From Anaspis maculata (taxonomy: Eukaryota; Arthropoda; Insecta; Coleoptera; Scraptiidae), in the NCBI GenBank assembly GCA_949128115.1, contig OX421967.1, positions 25,188,635 through 25,252,634 of the forward strand: a DNA stretch of 64,000 nucleotides, read 5' to 3'. Positions within the stretch are counted from its first letter, which is position 1. Each line of letters starts with the position of its first letter. Shown in pieces: positions 53,628 through 64,000 of this stretch. Position numbers and translations under genes: made by a program. Under the pieces are notes generated by a model. That model did no database searches and was not told the origin of the DNA. It saw only the letters and a program-made list of their open reading frames with translations.

Positions 53628-55873
53628 ATTCATACAAATTTCTCAAGTTTGTGTTTGCATTTTATTATTGCTCTTCTTCTGTAGAAGTACAGAAGGGTGC
53701 TGGATAGACTTGAGGAATCATCGGCATCGGCAAAAGGGTACATTAAGCTTGACGAAATAAAAAAGTAGCAAAAAAGAAGCAAAAAATGGGAGTGGCATGG
53801 AGGGACTACACTGGCAATCCTTGGGAACAAATCATAACGGTAAATCAGAGTGACCTGCCCGATGCCCTCAAAAAAAGTTCACGTTCGTGGCTTTCGACGC
53901 CCCGTTATACGGTTATAACCACTTACACACCCGATTTCCAAGAATTGGAAAAATAATACCTGTTGCCGAGCTTCAATGGGGACCTGTACGGTTTTATTGG
54001 GGGGCAATTTACTTTCCATAATAACAGTCAACATTTTTACAAGGGCTCATTTTTCACTACCGACCTGACTTTTGTCCTCATCAGAGAGTCAGGCGAAAGA
54101 TATCCGTTTTTAGTTATTCACTAGTATGGGACTATAGGTATATCCTCGGTGTTGAAATAATAATGTGGCTCACTTCGGAGAATGTCTGGAATCATTTCTA
54201 AGCTAGAATCATTGTTGCCCATGAGTTTATGCTAACGAATAGACCTTAGGATCCCTGTGGTGTTCGAAATGTCATCATTTGGGTTGGTTTTGGTGGGAAT
54301 ACAAATTCTAAAATTTTGGCGAATTATTCGCAATTTTTTGCCCATTATCGCACATCATGTTGGTATGAACTTGGCTTTAGGGCCCGTTCATGTTCTGTTC
54401 CTAGTTTATTTTACCTATATATGACAGCGTACGAGGGCGGCTGTAACAGCGGAAACAAGTAAACAAGTTGTATTGAATTAGATCGGGAGTGGCAATAGTG
54501 GCATACTGTTAGAAGAGTCATTCTGAAAAATTCGTAGATTTTGAGCCGTATAGCGTAGGTCAAAGCATCGAGGTACCGTAGTATCGAAGTAATGTCTCTT
54601 TTAAAAGAAATTTCAAAGTGTTTTTTGAATATAATCTCGCATAATCTCGTTTCTTCAAAATAAGATAATTGACCGCATATCGAGAATTTCAAGTGTAGCA
54701 GGCTAAATTATTACATACTGTGGTTGTCTACTGCGAATAAACCAAGGTGTTTATGAACTTAACATGCGAGATAAATAAGGTATCGGTCAGCGTTTACACT
54801 TTACACCAGATATATAGTTCTTATCCCTGAAGAGTACTTAGTTCATGACGGCAGACGGATAGACGGATGGCCTAATGGATAGACGGACGGATGGACGGAA
54901 GTATATGACCACAAACTTCACTCGCTTCTGGAGATAATTTCAAACATTTGATTTTTATCAAATCCAAGACATCATATTCACATGATATTACGTTTCACAT
55001 TTCAGCTCAAGTAAGTCTGATGGGTGTTGAGAGTAGGTAGCCGTCTTAGGGGCTGCAAAGATGGGCAATGGTCGCGAGGGCAAAAGAGGCAAAGAAAAAG
55101 ACGGCCTTGCCTTGCTTGGCTTGCTTTTATGATGGAAATAACGCTATTTTCTCGGCTTGATCGATGTTTTCAGCAACATACAAAATTGGAATTATTATAT
55201 TCATCTACAGAGACAAAGTGACTTAGTTTCAATACGGACCATCTCGTCTATTTTATGATAGTAGCTCAAGTTAACCTCTGATGAATTTTCATTCAACTGA
55301 AGTTTGAATAAGTAAGTACATTTTTCTTGTCGACCAAATCTTGAAAATTGGATAACACCCACCCTTTGAAATAAATGACTAAGGAACTCACCCTGTGTAT
55401 ACAAAAATACCGAATCGGGAGAATGAAGTGAATATTAAGGTTGCAGTCTCCTAACCTACAAATCAGCGAAAACTTTGTAGTCATCTCTCATCAAAACCAA
55501 TGAATGAGGAGTGATGAAAACAGTCGTAGATTTCTAAAATACCATAATGAAGCGAATGATATGTTGAGGTTTTGCATTTCTCCAGATTTTAGAAAATAAA
55601 AATTAAATATCAAGAGTTTTTGCAATGCCTCCAAAAAAATTATATCACTCGCTAGCCAAGTCACATTGCTAAGGTCTTTGACTTTCTTGCATTTCTTGCT
55701 CTGCTCAATAATTTTTATTGTTTAGTCTATCACTAACAGTTCCTCAAAATCGCACTTCAAATAATGAAAATAGTGAGGGGCGAAGCCTCACCTTTGGAGC
55801 TCTCATATCTTGAAAAATATAAACGTCATTAATTATTTCCAATATTTTTTCTCGTGTTCCTGAGTGGATTCTA
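53628..55873. other. Unassigned DNA with satellite debris
   Basis: A GGACGGATGGACGG-type run lies at 54845-54900. A lone CACCCTGTGTA end lies near 55387. The segment 55741-55870 shares a GGGGC(A/G)AAGCCTCACC-like motif with 62110-62190. No gene was recognised. Confidence 0.4.
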
Positions 55874-57219
55874 TACAGGGTGTCCCAGAAATGGCGCATA
55901 AACTCTCCAGTACGTTGCTGGGAATTCATCATAGAGTCGGGAAAAAATAGTAGAAAAATTATTTGGCTTTTATTTATTAAGTTATCGCCAAAAAACTAAA
56001 CGGTCGATTTGGCAAACGTGCACGACTGCACGTGTTCACCTACATACGTACCGCTAGGTAAGAATACAATTATTCCAATATAAACATGGTCGTCATAGAA
56101 ACGGTCATTGTCAGGGCCAATTTAGACATTTCCTTGTAGGTACTGATACTGGTGCCCACTGGCACAGCTACTGGCTTTGATAGCTACCGATCGCACCTGT
56201 TCGTAATTTCAACAACTTTCGCGCATTCAGAAAATAAACTTGTAAAACTGCGTTTCTCCCATTTTTATTTAGGAGTTACTGAGGCTGTTTCAGAAAGAAA
56301 TTCACTTCAAAAAACGCCACACCCTTTTCACTTATTTAACTTGTTCCGAACTAACAATCCAAAGAATCCTTGCAAATCATGTGCGATAATTAACATCCGT
56401 CAGGCTCCTTTGACGATAGGAGTTTGGGGCTACCCGTATTCGAAGAAAAAGTAACTGCATGCAGTCCCAGTGAAAATTTGTGATCCTTTCGATCTGGTTC
56501 ATTCTGAAGCAGTTCGAAAACGTCCTCTTCAGCATCGGGTACCCTTACATGACGAGGGCGGCCGCGATCTGCTTGTAATATTGCAGATGCTACCTGTCCG
56601 GTCCTTCTGACTCTTTCTTCTGTTCTCATCATCACATACGATCGGGATGCTTTCTTTGAGGGTATTGCTGGGGGTAAATAATGCGATCCGCCTACAAGTG
56701 ATTGCCGCGACGTTCTCCCAAAATCAGTAACTTATCACTGTATTCGCTAGCCGCATACATTATTCGCGGAAAAGTGGAAACGAGGCAGGAATGATGCAAG
56801 ATGACACTCTAATGACACTGACTGATCTAGGATTGTCAGAAATTGACGATTTTTTATTTATTCAATGTCAGATTGTAGGTATACCTACTCATACTCATTT
56901 GTTTTTCACCGATGATGCCAGATCCATTTTCTGGGTAATTTGATTGAAAATTTTCAAAATTGAAAATTGGCTGTAGCCGTTAATCAAAAGTTGTTGAGGA
57001 TAATTTCACCAGAAAATGATGAAATGGCTTTGTCCCCATGAGATAAATATTGCGGTTTTGAAAAACTCACAGAAATAAAGAAGTTGAGTTTTCAAATGCA
57101 AACTCTTATATCTCGAAGAGTGGTCAAGGAGGAATTTTTTTACTATTTTTCTAGAGTTCCCTGGAAGGTCCGCTACAACGTAGTGGAGAGTTTATGCGCC
57201 ATTTCTGGGACACCCTGTA
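55874..57219. mobile_element. TACAGGGTG element enclosing a transposase relic
   Basis: The left tip TACAGGGTGTCCCAGAAATG is mirrored by CATTTCTGGGACACCCTGTA. The arms match for roughly 100 bp. Unlike its neighbours, the centre is not palindromic. It contains the N-terminal part of a Tc1/mariner-type transposase on the minus strand (56390-56760). This makes it the best available link between these tips and a transposase family. Confidence 0.75.
56390..56760 (-). pseudogene. Tc1/mariner-type transposase, N-terminal helix-turn-helix fragment
   Basis: The fragment resembles the DNA-binding N-terminus (DUF4817-like) of arthropod transposases that recognise their element's ends. From an ATG at 56760 it reads EYSDKLLILGERRGN, a stop, then YPQQYPQRKHPDR. 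After a frameshift near 56640 the sense continues from 56635 with RTEERVRRTGQVASA and GRPRHVRVPDAEEDVFELL. Spacing and order follow the family pattern of an (E/D)Y..(M/L)L..YGE.RGN block, then a FPNR..PDR block, then a second helix-turn-helix. No catalytic DDE domain follows, and the sense decays after about residue 100. Domain naming is from memory. Confidence 0.65.
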
Positions 57220-58698
57220 TACAGGGTGGTGAAAATTTCGATGCTCACCATTGGTATCTTGGAAACGGTAAGAGATACGAGGTCGGTTAAATTAGAAAAA
57301 AGTTGCGCATTTTTGTGGCGATTGAGAATCTAAAAAGAAACTTTGAATATTTTGATTGGTTTACAATTTATCACGAAAAAACTGAAAATTTTGATTTCAG
57401 AAATTATTTTTTATCTTTCCAACCATTCAAGCTATTTCAATCAAACTTGGTAGTTTTATGTTTTTGATCACTCCGAGTCGATCAACGTTGGCAGAAATTA
57501 TTTTCCAGGCCTTCTAGATGTCAAATTATGATAGTCAACTTTTGTTTTTCTTATGGCCGCCATATTGGATTTTTGCACTTATGAATAGAGAAAAAAATTA
57601 GCTTTCCGAATTAGTAACCACCATGTTCTTTTTATGACATTTCAGGCGTCAAATTTTGAAATTCTCGTAAATTATTGACAAAATCGGGAATGCTTTGAAA
57701 AACAATTGAAATATTATCAATAGCAACAACAAAAAAGTGACAGATGGTGTGCAATTGACGTATCTAACTTCTTAATCGTGTTTTGTGCTTGTTTGTACCG
57801 GTAGTTCATAAATTGAATGGGTCAAGGGTGATGTGAGTTCAAAAACGTCTGTCGGAACTAGCATATTGTTCTTGTTAAAGTTTGACAAATTTATTAGAAA
57901 AGGAGTAAGGATTACCCTAGTTTCGACAGACGTTTTTGAATTCACAGGCACCCTTGACTCATTCAATTTATGAGCTCTCGGTACAAACAAGCACAAAACA
58001 CGATTAAGAAGTTACGTTTCGATACCAAGTTGGGGCTGAGACCGCCGTAAGTGCCGTTACCATAGCAACGGCGGATACCAACTAATCAGACCGCGCTGTA
58101 TTTGGCGAGTTACGCCGTCACAAACTTCGCGCCTGCAACTTGGTATCGAGCCCTTAGATACGTCAATTGAACACAATCTGTCTTCTTTCTGTTGTTGCTA
58201 TTGATAATATTTCAATTGTTTTTCAAAGCATTCCCGATTTTGTCAATAATTTACGAAAATTTCAAAATTTGACGCTAAAAATGTCATAAAAAGAACATGT
58301 TGGTTACTAATTCGGAAAGCTAATTTTTTTCTCTATCTATTAGTGCAAAAATCCAATATGGCGGCCATAAGAAAAACAAAAGTTGACTATCATAATTTGA
58401 CATCTAGAAGGCCTGGAAAATTTCTGCCAACGTTGATCGACTCGGAGTGATCAAAAACATGAAACTACCAAGTTTGATTGAAATAGCTTGAATGGTTGGA
58501 AAAATAAAGAATAATTTCTGAAATCAAAATTTTCAGTTTTTTCGTGAAAAATCGTAAACCAATCAAAATATTCAAAGTTTCTTTTCAGATTCTCAATCGC
58601 CACAAAAATGCGCAACTTTTTTCTAATTTAACCGACCTCGTATCTCTTACCGTTTCCAAGATACCAATGGTGAGCATCGAAATTTTCACCACCCTGTA
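57220..58698. repeat. 1.48-kb TACAGGGTG palindrome with ~97% similar arms
   Basis: The arms 57220-57770 and about 58155-58698 match almost base for base, from TACAGGGTGGTGAAAATTTC to its mirror. The symmetry continues inside (57771-57860 against 57924-58012). A 139-bp MITE sits in the right arm only. The left tip shares TATA with the preceding element. It appears to be the youngest member of this palindrome group. Confidence 0.9.
58012..58156. mobile_element. 139-bp MITE with TTA target duplication
   Basis: CGTTTCGATACCAAGTTG and CAACTTGGTATCGAGCCC form the tips (58015-58153), flanked by TTA on each side. The mirrored left arm of the host palindrome near 57760-57772 shows the same site with a single TTA and no insert. 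A TTA duplication fits PIF/Harbinger-type MITEs. Confidence 0.8.
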
Positions 58699-59678
58699 TA
58701 CCGCTCTGGACTTGGAATGAGATATTTTTGAGACACCTGTATAGTATAAGCATTGTATAACTACTCCTATACTCTATACACTGATAGAAAGGACCACCAG
58801 ATTCATCCGCTTGAAAAGTAGTCCCAAGCGTTACCCGCGAAATTTAAAATTCCAGTTAGAAAGAGGTGCTTATTTCCGTTAATCACAGCTAAGTGCTATG
58901 GTAATTTTGAATGGCACCAGTTTAATACCAATTTTAATGAATGAGAAAATAATATTTTTGAATGGAGCTGATTTTATTACACAACACTCACAACAGCCGA
59001 GCCGACTAAAAATAACAAACATCATAGAGAAATGGAGGTTAGAAATCGTACACGTAATTGTCAAACTCGGTGAATGTAATGCCATTGGCTTGGCGTAGGA
59101 ATAATTTGCCCGGGTAAGACTACCAACCGAACAAAACTAATATTAGTTCCAAACGCGCCGATGTTGTTATAGTCTTTGGTGCTTTTGTTTGCTATAGGTT
59201 ACATCACTGAAATTTAAAAAAGTCCGTTCTATCGGTGTACAGACTATAGTAGGCCAGCCGTCGTTCAAATTGTGAAGGTTGTGTAAAGCACGGACAGATG
59301 GCGTGTTCAGGATCTGTCGCTTTTCGAAACTCAGCAAAGAGCGCGAAAGCTGGGTTCAGCACTCGGCTTCATCATTTACCGTGAAATTGGCTCCGCCCTC
59401 CTGCGCAGCGGGAAGCTCCCTCCGATTGTTAGTTTTCTGAATACTGGGACATTTTACACATTTCACATTTCAAAGATTTCTACCGCGTATCGTATCTGGC
59501 CATATTGCACATGTGCAAAGGCAAGTAAAGGCGGGATATTGAGAAAACAACCGGACAAACCAATGCATTTACGCAGATTTGTCATGAACAAAATTTCTGC
59601 ACAGATGAAATATCGAGTGAAATATTATAGCATAATTTTATCGCAAAAATAGAACAGCGTTGGAAATCTATCACGTTA
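58699..59678. other. Unassigned DNA
   Basis: A lone ACACCTGTATAG near 58733 resembles a palindrome tip. No gene was recognised. Confidence 0.4.
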
Positions 59679-60690
59679 TACAGGGTGATTCATGAGTGAC
59701 CTTACATAGGCTAATGGGAGATAGAGGACTTCGAGGCGAGTCTGGATCCACTAAAGAAATTTTGTTTTCTCCATTGGTTACGAAGATACAGGGTGTTCTG
59801 TGTGTTTCGTATGAAACTTTGATGAGCGATATTTCTGAAACGGCTAGAGATACTTTCTTGAAATTTACCAGTAATATTTCCCTATTGGAACCTACCCTGA
59901 AACCATACTGGATGAGTCAAAATCCAGGACCGGGATTGAAAAAATGTGCCCCTTCTTTATTTGATCAAAAAGTACATTTTCTGACCGCTTTTCTGAAAAA
60001 CTGCTATCGGATTCGAAAAGCTGAGGGAAAATGCTTCAAGAATCACTCTTCAATTCAGATGGCACACCTAAACCGTTTCGACATAAAAATTAAAAGTAAA
60101 ATTTGTGGGTGAGTTTCCATTTTTGACCGGACATAATCGACTCATTGTTCGATTGAATTCATTCAAATTCATTTTCTAGGTTGTCTCTGTGGAATAGAAG
60201 GGTTTGGTAGGAAGAAAAACTCCAAAGCCAAAGATTTTTTTTGAGGACCAAATCGAGTCTAATTTTTGTTTCACTCTCGATTTTGTCATGAAAAAAAAAG
60301 GTCGGCTATGGAATTTTTCTTCCAACCAAGTCCTTCTATTCAACAGAGACGAGCTAAAAAATAAATTTCAATGAATTCAATCAAACAATGAGTCGATTGT
60401 GTCCGGTCGAAAATGGGAACTCACCCGCAAATTTTACTTTTGATTTTATTGTCGAAACGGGTTGGGTGTGCCATCTAAATTGAAGAGTGATTCCTAAAGC
60501 ATTCTTCCTCAGCTTGTTGAATCCGATAGCAGTTTTCTAGAAAAGCGGTCAGAAAATGTACTTTTTGATAAAACAAAAAAGGGTTGCCTTTTTGCTAGCC
60601 CGGTCCTGGATTTTGACTTATCCGGTATGGCTTCGGGATGAGTTCCAACAAAGAAATATTGCTGGTGAATTTCAACAAATTACCCTCTCA
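59679..60690. repeat. Truncated palindrome, sister of 29410-30586
   Basis: The left tip TACAGGGTGATTCATGAGTG and the ~500-bp left arm match the sister element. The right arm follows until about 60690, where the outer ~150 bp and right tip are missing. Sequence from a non-LTR retrotransposon begins there. The 138-codon frame at 59696-60112 lies in the arm, is not conserved as a frame in the sister copy, and is not annotated as a gene. Confidence 0.8.
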
Positions 60691-61270
60691 AAATTTTACA
60701 GTATGTTTTGTAATAATCCTCTGAAATTAGTCCCCTGATTTTTAAGTGGTACAGTTTCCTTTTTTTAGCGCTAGAAGTTTTTATTCCGTGTGTTATCCAG
60801 ACATTGTTTGTACCATTTTTTACCAGCTTTCGCGGAAAGATAACACCGAACCTGTCCAAGAACCCAGAGATAAACAAATCATACGCGCAATCAGGACTGC
60901 TAGAAGCAAAGACAGATGTTCAATCCGCCCCGTGCAGTGATTCTCTAAAAGTATTCATCTTCGGCGTTGAAAACACTCTTTTAAGTTGTGATTTTTTAGG
61001 TACTGGCAACTTCGGTATTGGGATTCCCGTCAGTTGACCGTAATGGTCAGAGAGGCCCGAATAAATCAAATCAGTTTTAGTGTTGAAATTTACGAAGACG
61101 TTATCCAGCGTAGTCGAAGATTTTTGTGCTACTCTAGTCGGTTCTGAAACGGTGCTTGACAGGCCGAATGTACCAACACGCATAAAAAGGTAATCTTGAG
61201 TTAAGACAAAGCGTTTAATGTCAAGTATATGTTGAGTTTGTATATACGCAAAGCGATGATATTCTCACTC
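60680..61270 (-). pseudogene. Non-LTR retrotransposon endonuclease fragment
   Basis: On the minus strand, TFGLSSTVSEPTRV, SSTTLDNVFVN and SGLSDHYGQL match the order of C-terminal apurinic-type endonuclease motifs in non-LTR elements. In these the SDH block contains the catalytic histidine. After a stop near 60938 the sense resumes with NNVWITHGIKTSSAKKRKLY and YYKTYCKILRG, which is typical of the linker before the reverse transcriptase. No reverse transcriptase follows. It is a different lineage from the element at 33967-36896, whose endonuclease reads quite differently. Confidence 0.65.
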
Positions 61271-61677
61271 TAAAAGTTTTATTTTCTCCAAAAGAAGACT
61301 GCCATAGTATCAGCTGAAAGCTGGATCACGTTGAATTCAAATATAATACTTATTAAACGGTATTTCCAGTGTTTCGCAGAAAGTATACGATAGTCTTTCA
61401 ATTAGATTAGATAAGTCTTGCAACAATACAGCAAGTAATTTTGTTATGAGAACAAACGGCTTGACTGCCGCATATTAGCTTTTTGGTAGAAGAAAATTAT
61501 TCTTGAGATAAAATTATAACTAAATTGGACTAATACTGCTTCTGGTTAAAGCAAATATATTGAATGTTTACAAGAAGAGTTTGTTGCTTTCATATGAATA
61601 AATTCATGGTTTCAGTTCAACTATAGGATCATCTTATATCGAAAATATTCGAATCTTGATTCTGTTTATCAAGAGCA
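61271..61677. other. Unassigned AT-rich DNA
   Basis: I see no feature that can be supported. Confidence 0.4.
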
Positions 61678-62274
61678 TACAGGATGTCCCAGTACTCGCG
61701 CCCCAGAGTCAAAGGCAGTTTAGAGAAATGCTTAAAACGAGGCTTCAAATGTGTCAGAAGAATGTTTAAAAATTGGTGTTCTTTTAGATATAGGGGGTCA
61801 AAGGAGTCAATTTGACCCTTCCAATTTTTATTATCTGAAGAACTTCCAGTAAATTTTTTGGGACAGACTAAACAGAAGAAAAATTGAACTTTTCAAAGTG
61901 ATTCATAATCTCAAAAACCCCAAAAGATTCATTTTTTCTAAAAACAATTGCAAAAAGTTCCAGACGTCCCCAATGCGATGTGAGACAGGAAGTGAAATAA
62001 TTCGTTTCTATAGAATTGTTTTACAGGCAATTTTTATAAAATCTGTACTTTTAGAATTTTTGAGTCGCCGGCGCCGCCCTGTACAGGAAGTAGATAAAAA
62101 AATTTTAAATCTCATCAGACAATAAAACAAGAGGGGGCAAAGTCCCACCTTTCGACGCCCCATATCTCCAAAAATAAAAATCCAATTTAAATATTTAGAC
62201 GTTTTTCTGACACATTTGTAGCATTCCCCTAAACTGGCTTTGACTCTGAGACACAAGTCCTGAGAGACCCTGTA
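61678..62274. repeat. 597-bp TACAGGATG/TACAGGGTC inverted-repeat element
   Basis: The left end TACAGGATGTCCCAG..., followed by CAGAGTCAAAGGCAGTTTAG and CAAATGTGTCAG, is mirrored at 62205-62274. Only about 80 bp at each end pair. The interior holds a GCCCTGTACAGGAAG hairpin near 62073 and no coding sequence. Confidence 0.65.
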
Positions 62275-63198
62275 TACCTAAACAAGCTTATGGATAAAGG
62301 CTGAAATTACAATAATTAAGTATTGTATACAAAAAAAAATGTATTTCGCAGAAGTTCAAATACAAAAATCAATAGAAATCCAAATCCAGATGGGTACATC
62401 TCGAACAAAAATGAAATCTTCTTATTCTTTTTTCTTATTCTTCTTCTTTCTTCTTATTCAAAAACAAAAAGGCATCATTTTATTGTCGCGCCGGGTGCCG
62501 CAGCACCCATCAACCGGCACTGCAACACTATGTGGACAACTTGCGTGAATTCAACTGAAATTTGCACGAAAGAGAATCTCGCATAATCATTTAGATATAC
62601 ATACACACAAAAATTTGTAGTAATGATGGAAAAAACACTGATCATCTTGAGCTCCTAATTATCAAATGATACCATGTGATCCTCAAAATTCGGAGTTGGG
62701 GTTGGCTTCGGAAACAAAATGTTGATGGATCGGGGTAATGGAGCGACTAAATTGGCCGAAGGGACGAATTTCTCGACTTCAAAGACACCTCCGATGTCGA
62801 ATTTTGTGGATCGCACGGTTTGAACAAGTGAGTAAGTAAAAGAACTTACCTCTGAATCCTTCGATAATTTTTGGATTGCAACTCCAAAGTTGGGGATGCG
62901 GCTCCATGTTGCACACGCGGTAGGCATAAATTTTTTTGCAGAAGCAGAAGTAGCTCACATTGGCGTGTATGTGCGCGTGCTAGTGTTGTTGCCGGAAGAT
63001 GACGCAATACAATAAAACTTCGGGCGGATTCATAATACATATTCTTGATCGAAGAGTCTCAGTTTTCAGACCAAAAATATACAATCATTTCAAGAATAAT
63101 TGAATATTTGGGGGTAATGATCATCGTCTTAGTTCAAGCATTGTGGCATTTGAGTTCAGTAAGTTGAAATGTTGTTTCGAAGACGAGGGGTAAACCGC
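62275..63198. other. Unassigned DNA
   Basis: A pyrimidine-rich CTT-repeat stretch lies at 62418-62460. No gene was recognised. Confidence 0.4.
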
Positions 63199-63530
63199 AG
63201 TGGAAGTCTGGTGTACACTACAGTGGAAGTCCGTGGAAGTCCGTGGAAGTCCATGGAAATCCGTGGAAGTCCGTGGAAGTCCGTGGAAATCACGTGGAAG
63301 TCAGTGGAAATCACGTGGAAGTCAATGGAAGTCATGGAAATCAGTGGAAGTCATGGAAGTCTGTGGAATTCAATGGAAATCACGTGGAAGTCATGGAAGT
63401 CTAGGGAAGTCATGGAAATCAGTGGAAGTCTGTAGAAGTCAGTGGAATTCAATTCAAATCACGTGGAATTAGGTGAAAGTCATTGAAAATCTATGGAACT
63501 TAGTGAAAGTCAGATGGAAGTCAGATGTTT
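63199..63530 (+). repeat. 9-12 bp minisatellite (GTGGAAGTC-type)
   Basis: About 30 copies of GTGGAAGTC/CATGGAAATC-like units occur in a row. Unit length alternates between 9 and 12 bp, and variants increase toward the right edge. Because unit lengths are multiples of three, two overlapping frames stay open and give repetitive peptides rich in W, K, S, E and G. I do not regard these as genes. Confidence 0.9.
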
Positions 63531-63539
63531 CAAGTTCCA

Positions 63540-63830
63540 TGACAATCATTCCCCTAATAAGAGATTTCAATATGGCAGCCAAAGAATCAGTGAGTTCAGC
63601 GTGAGAATAAGAATGATCATTATTACAAGACAGGGGTAAATGTCAAGTTCCATGAAAATCGTTCCATTAAGGAGAAATTTTGATATGGCGGCCAAGATAG
63701 AGGCGGAATCATGAAACTCAGCTTGGAAATAAGAATTTTCATACGAGACAAAAGTAAGCTCCAAGTTTTATGACAATCGTTTCACTAATAAGAGATTTCC
63801 GAGGAGAAATCGATATGGTGGACCAGATTG
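63540..63830 (-). repeat. Second copy of the CCGCCATATTG satellite
   Basis: Read on the minus strand, GCCGCCATAT, then TTATTAGTGG-like and GGAACTTG segments, recur about every 115-125 bp. They match the array at 9265-10080. It directly follows the minisatellite. Confidence 0.75.
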
Positions 63831-64000
63831 CGCCGCAACCATGAAATCCGATTTGCTCATTGGTCAGCCTTGAGGACCTAATACCCTTGACAGACTGCAC
63901 CTTATACCCTTGACAGACTGGAAAACTGAATGATCATTTAGAACGTCATTTAGGACCTTAATGGTCATTAACTAGGAGTAACCATAATCGTCGAATAATC

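Noticed and set aside
63169..63472. Repetitive W/K/S-rich proteins in two overlapping frames
   Set aside because: They arise from 9-12 bp minisatellite units and would stay open by arithmetic alone.

Overview
The window looks like gene-poor, transposon-saturated DNA from an arthropod nuclear genome, probably an insect. The evidence is AT-rich DNA without operons, a Copia LTR retrotransposon whose primer site resembles the internal initiator-tRNA priming of Drosophila copia, and relics of Tc1/mariner-like transposases of a kind common in arthropods. I cannot name the species. No host protein-coding gene could be recognised. Nearly every supportable feature is a mobile element or a repeat.

Layout, left to right. 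0.3-5 kb: a solo long terminal inverted repeat, a cluster of ~200-bp inverted and tandem units, and a 1.65-kb palindrome. 8.2-10.1 kb: a 5'-truncated non-LTR retrotransposon tail and a complex satellite. 10.25-14.74 kb: a complete Copia element on the minus strand with identical 218-bp LTRs, a 5-bp target duplication and one open 1314-codon polyprotein. 17.5-19.6 kb: a nest of three elements, with a piggyBac-like element inside a small TA-flanked MITE inside a mariner-like transposon. 20.2-30.6 kb: several long palindromes, one with 99% identical arms, and a tRNA-derived SINE. 33.96-36.9 kb: a 5'-truncated non-LTR element whose reverse transcriptase has lost its catalytic motif. 37.5-44.1 kb: a 279-bp tandem duplication, two 2-kb palindromes and a 3.3-kb hAT-like element that carries one of them. 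44.85 kb: a SINE with a 10-bp target duplication. 45-64 kb: more palindromes, two of which abut exactly, a relic transposase inside one of them, and a 9-12 bp minisatellite next to a second copy of the satellite from 9 kb.

The main theme is a set of about a dozen long palindromes (0.16-1.6 kb) that mostly begin TACAGGGTG and end CACCCTGTA next to TA dinucleotides. Their interiors are mostly unrelated in sequence, but all fold back over most of their length. One encloses a broken Tc1/mariner-type transposase N-terminus, so I infer that they are non-autonomous foldback derivatives of mariner-like transposons. Several carry later insertions in only one arm, so the other arm preserves the empty site. 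All boundaries were read by eye and may be off by a few bases, or by tens of bases where stated.
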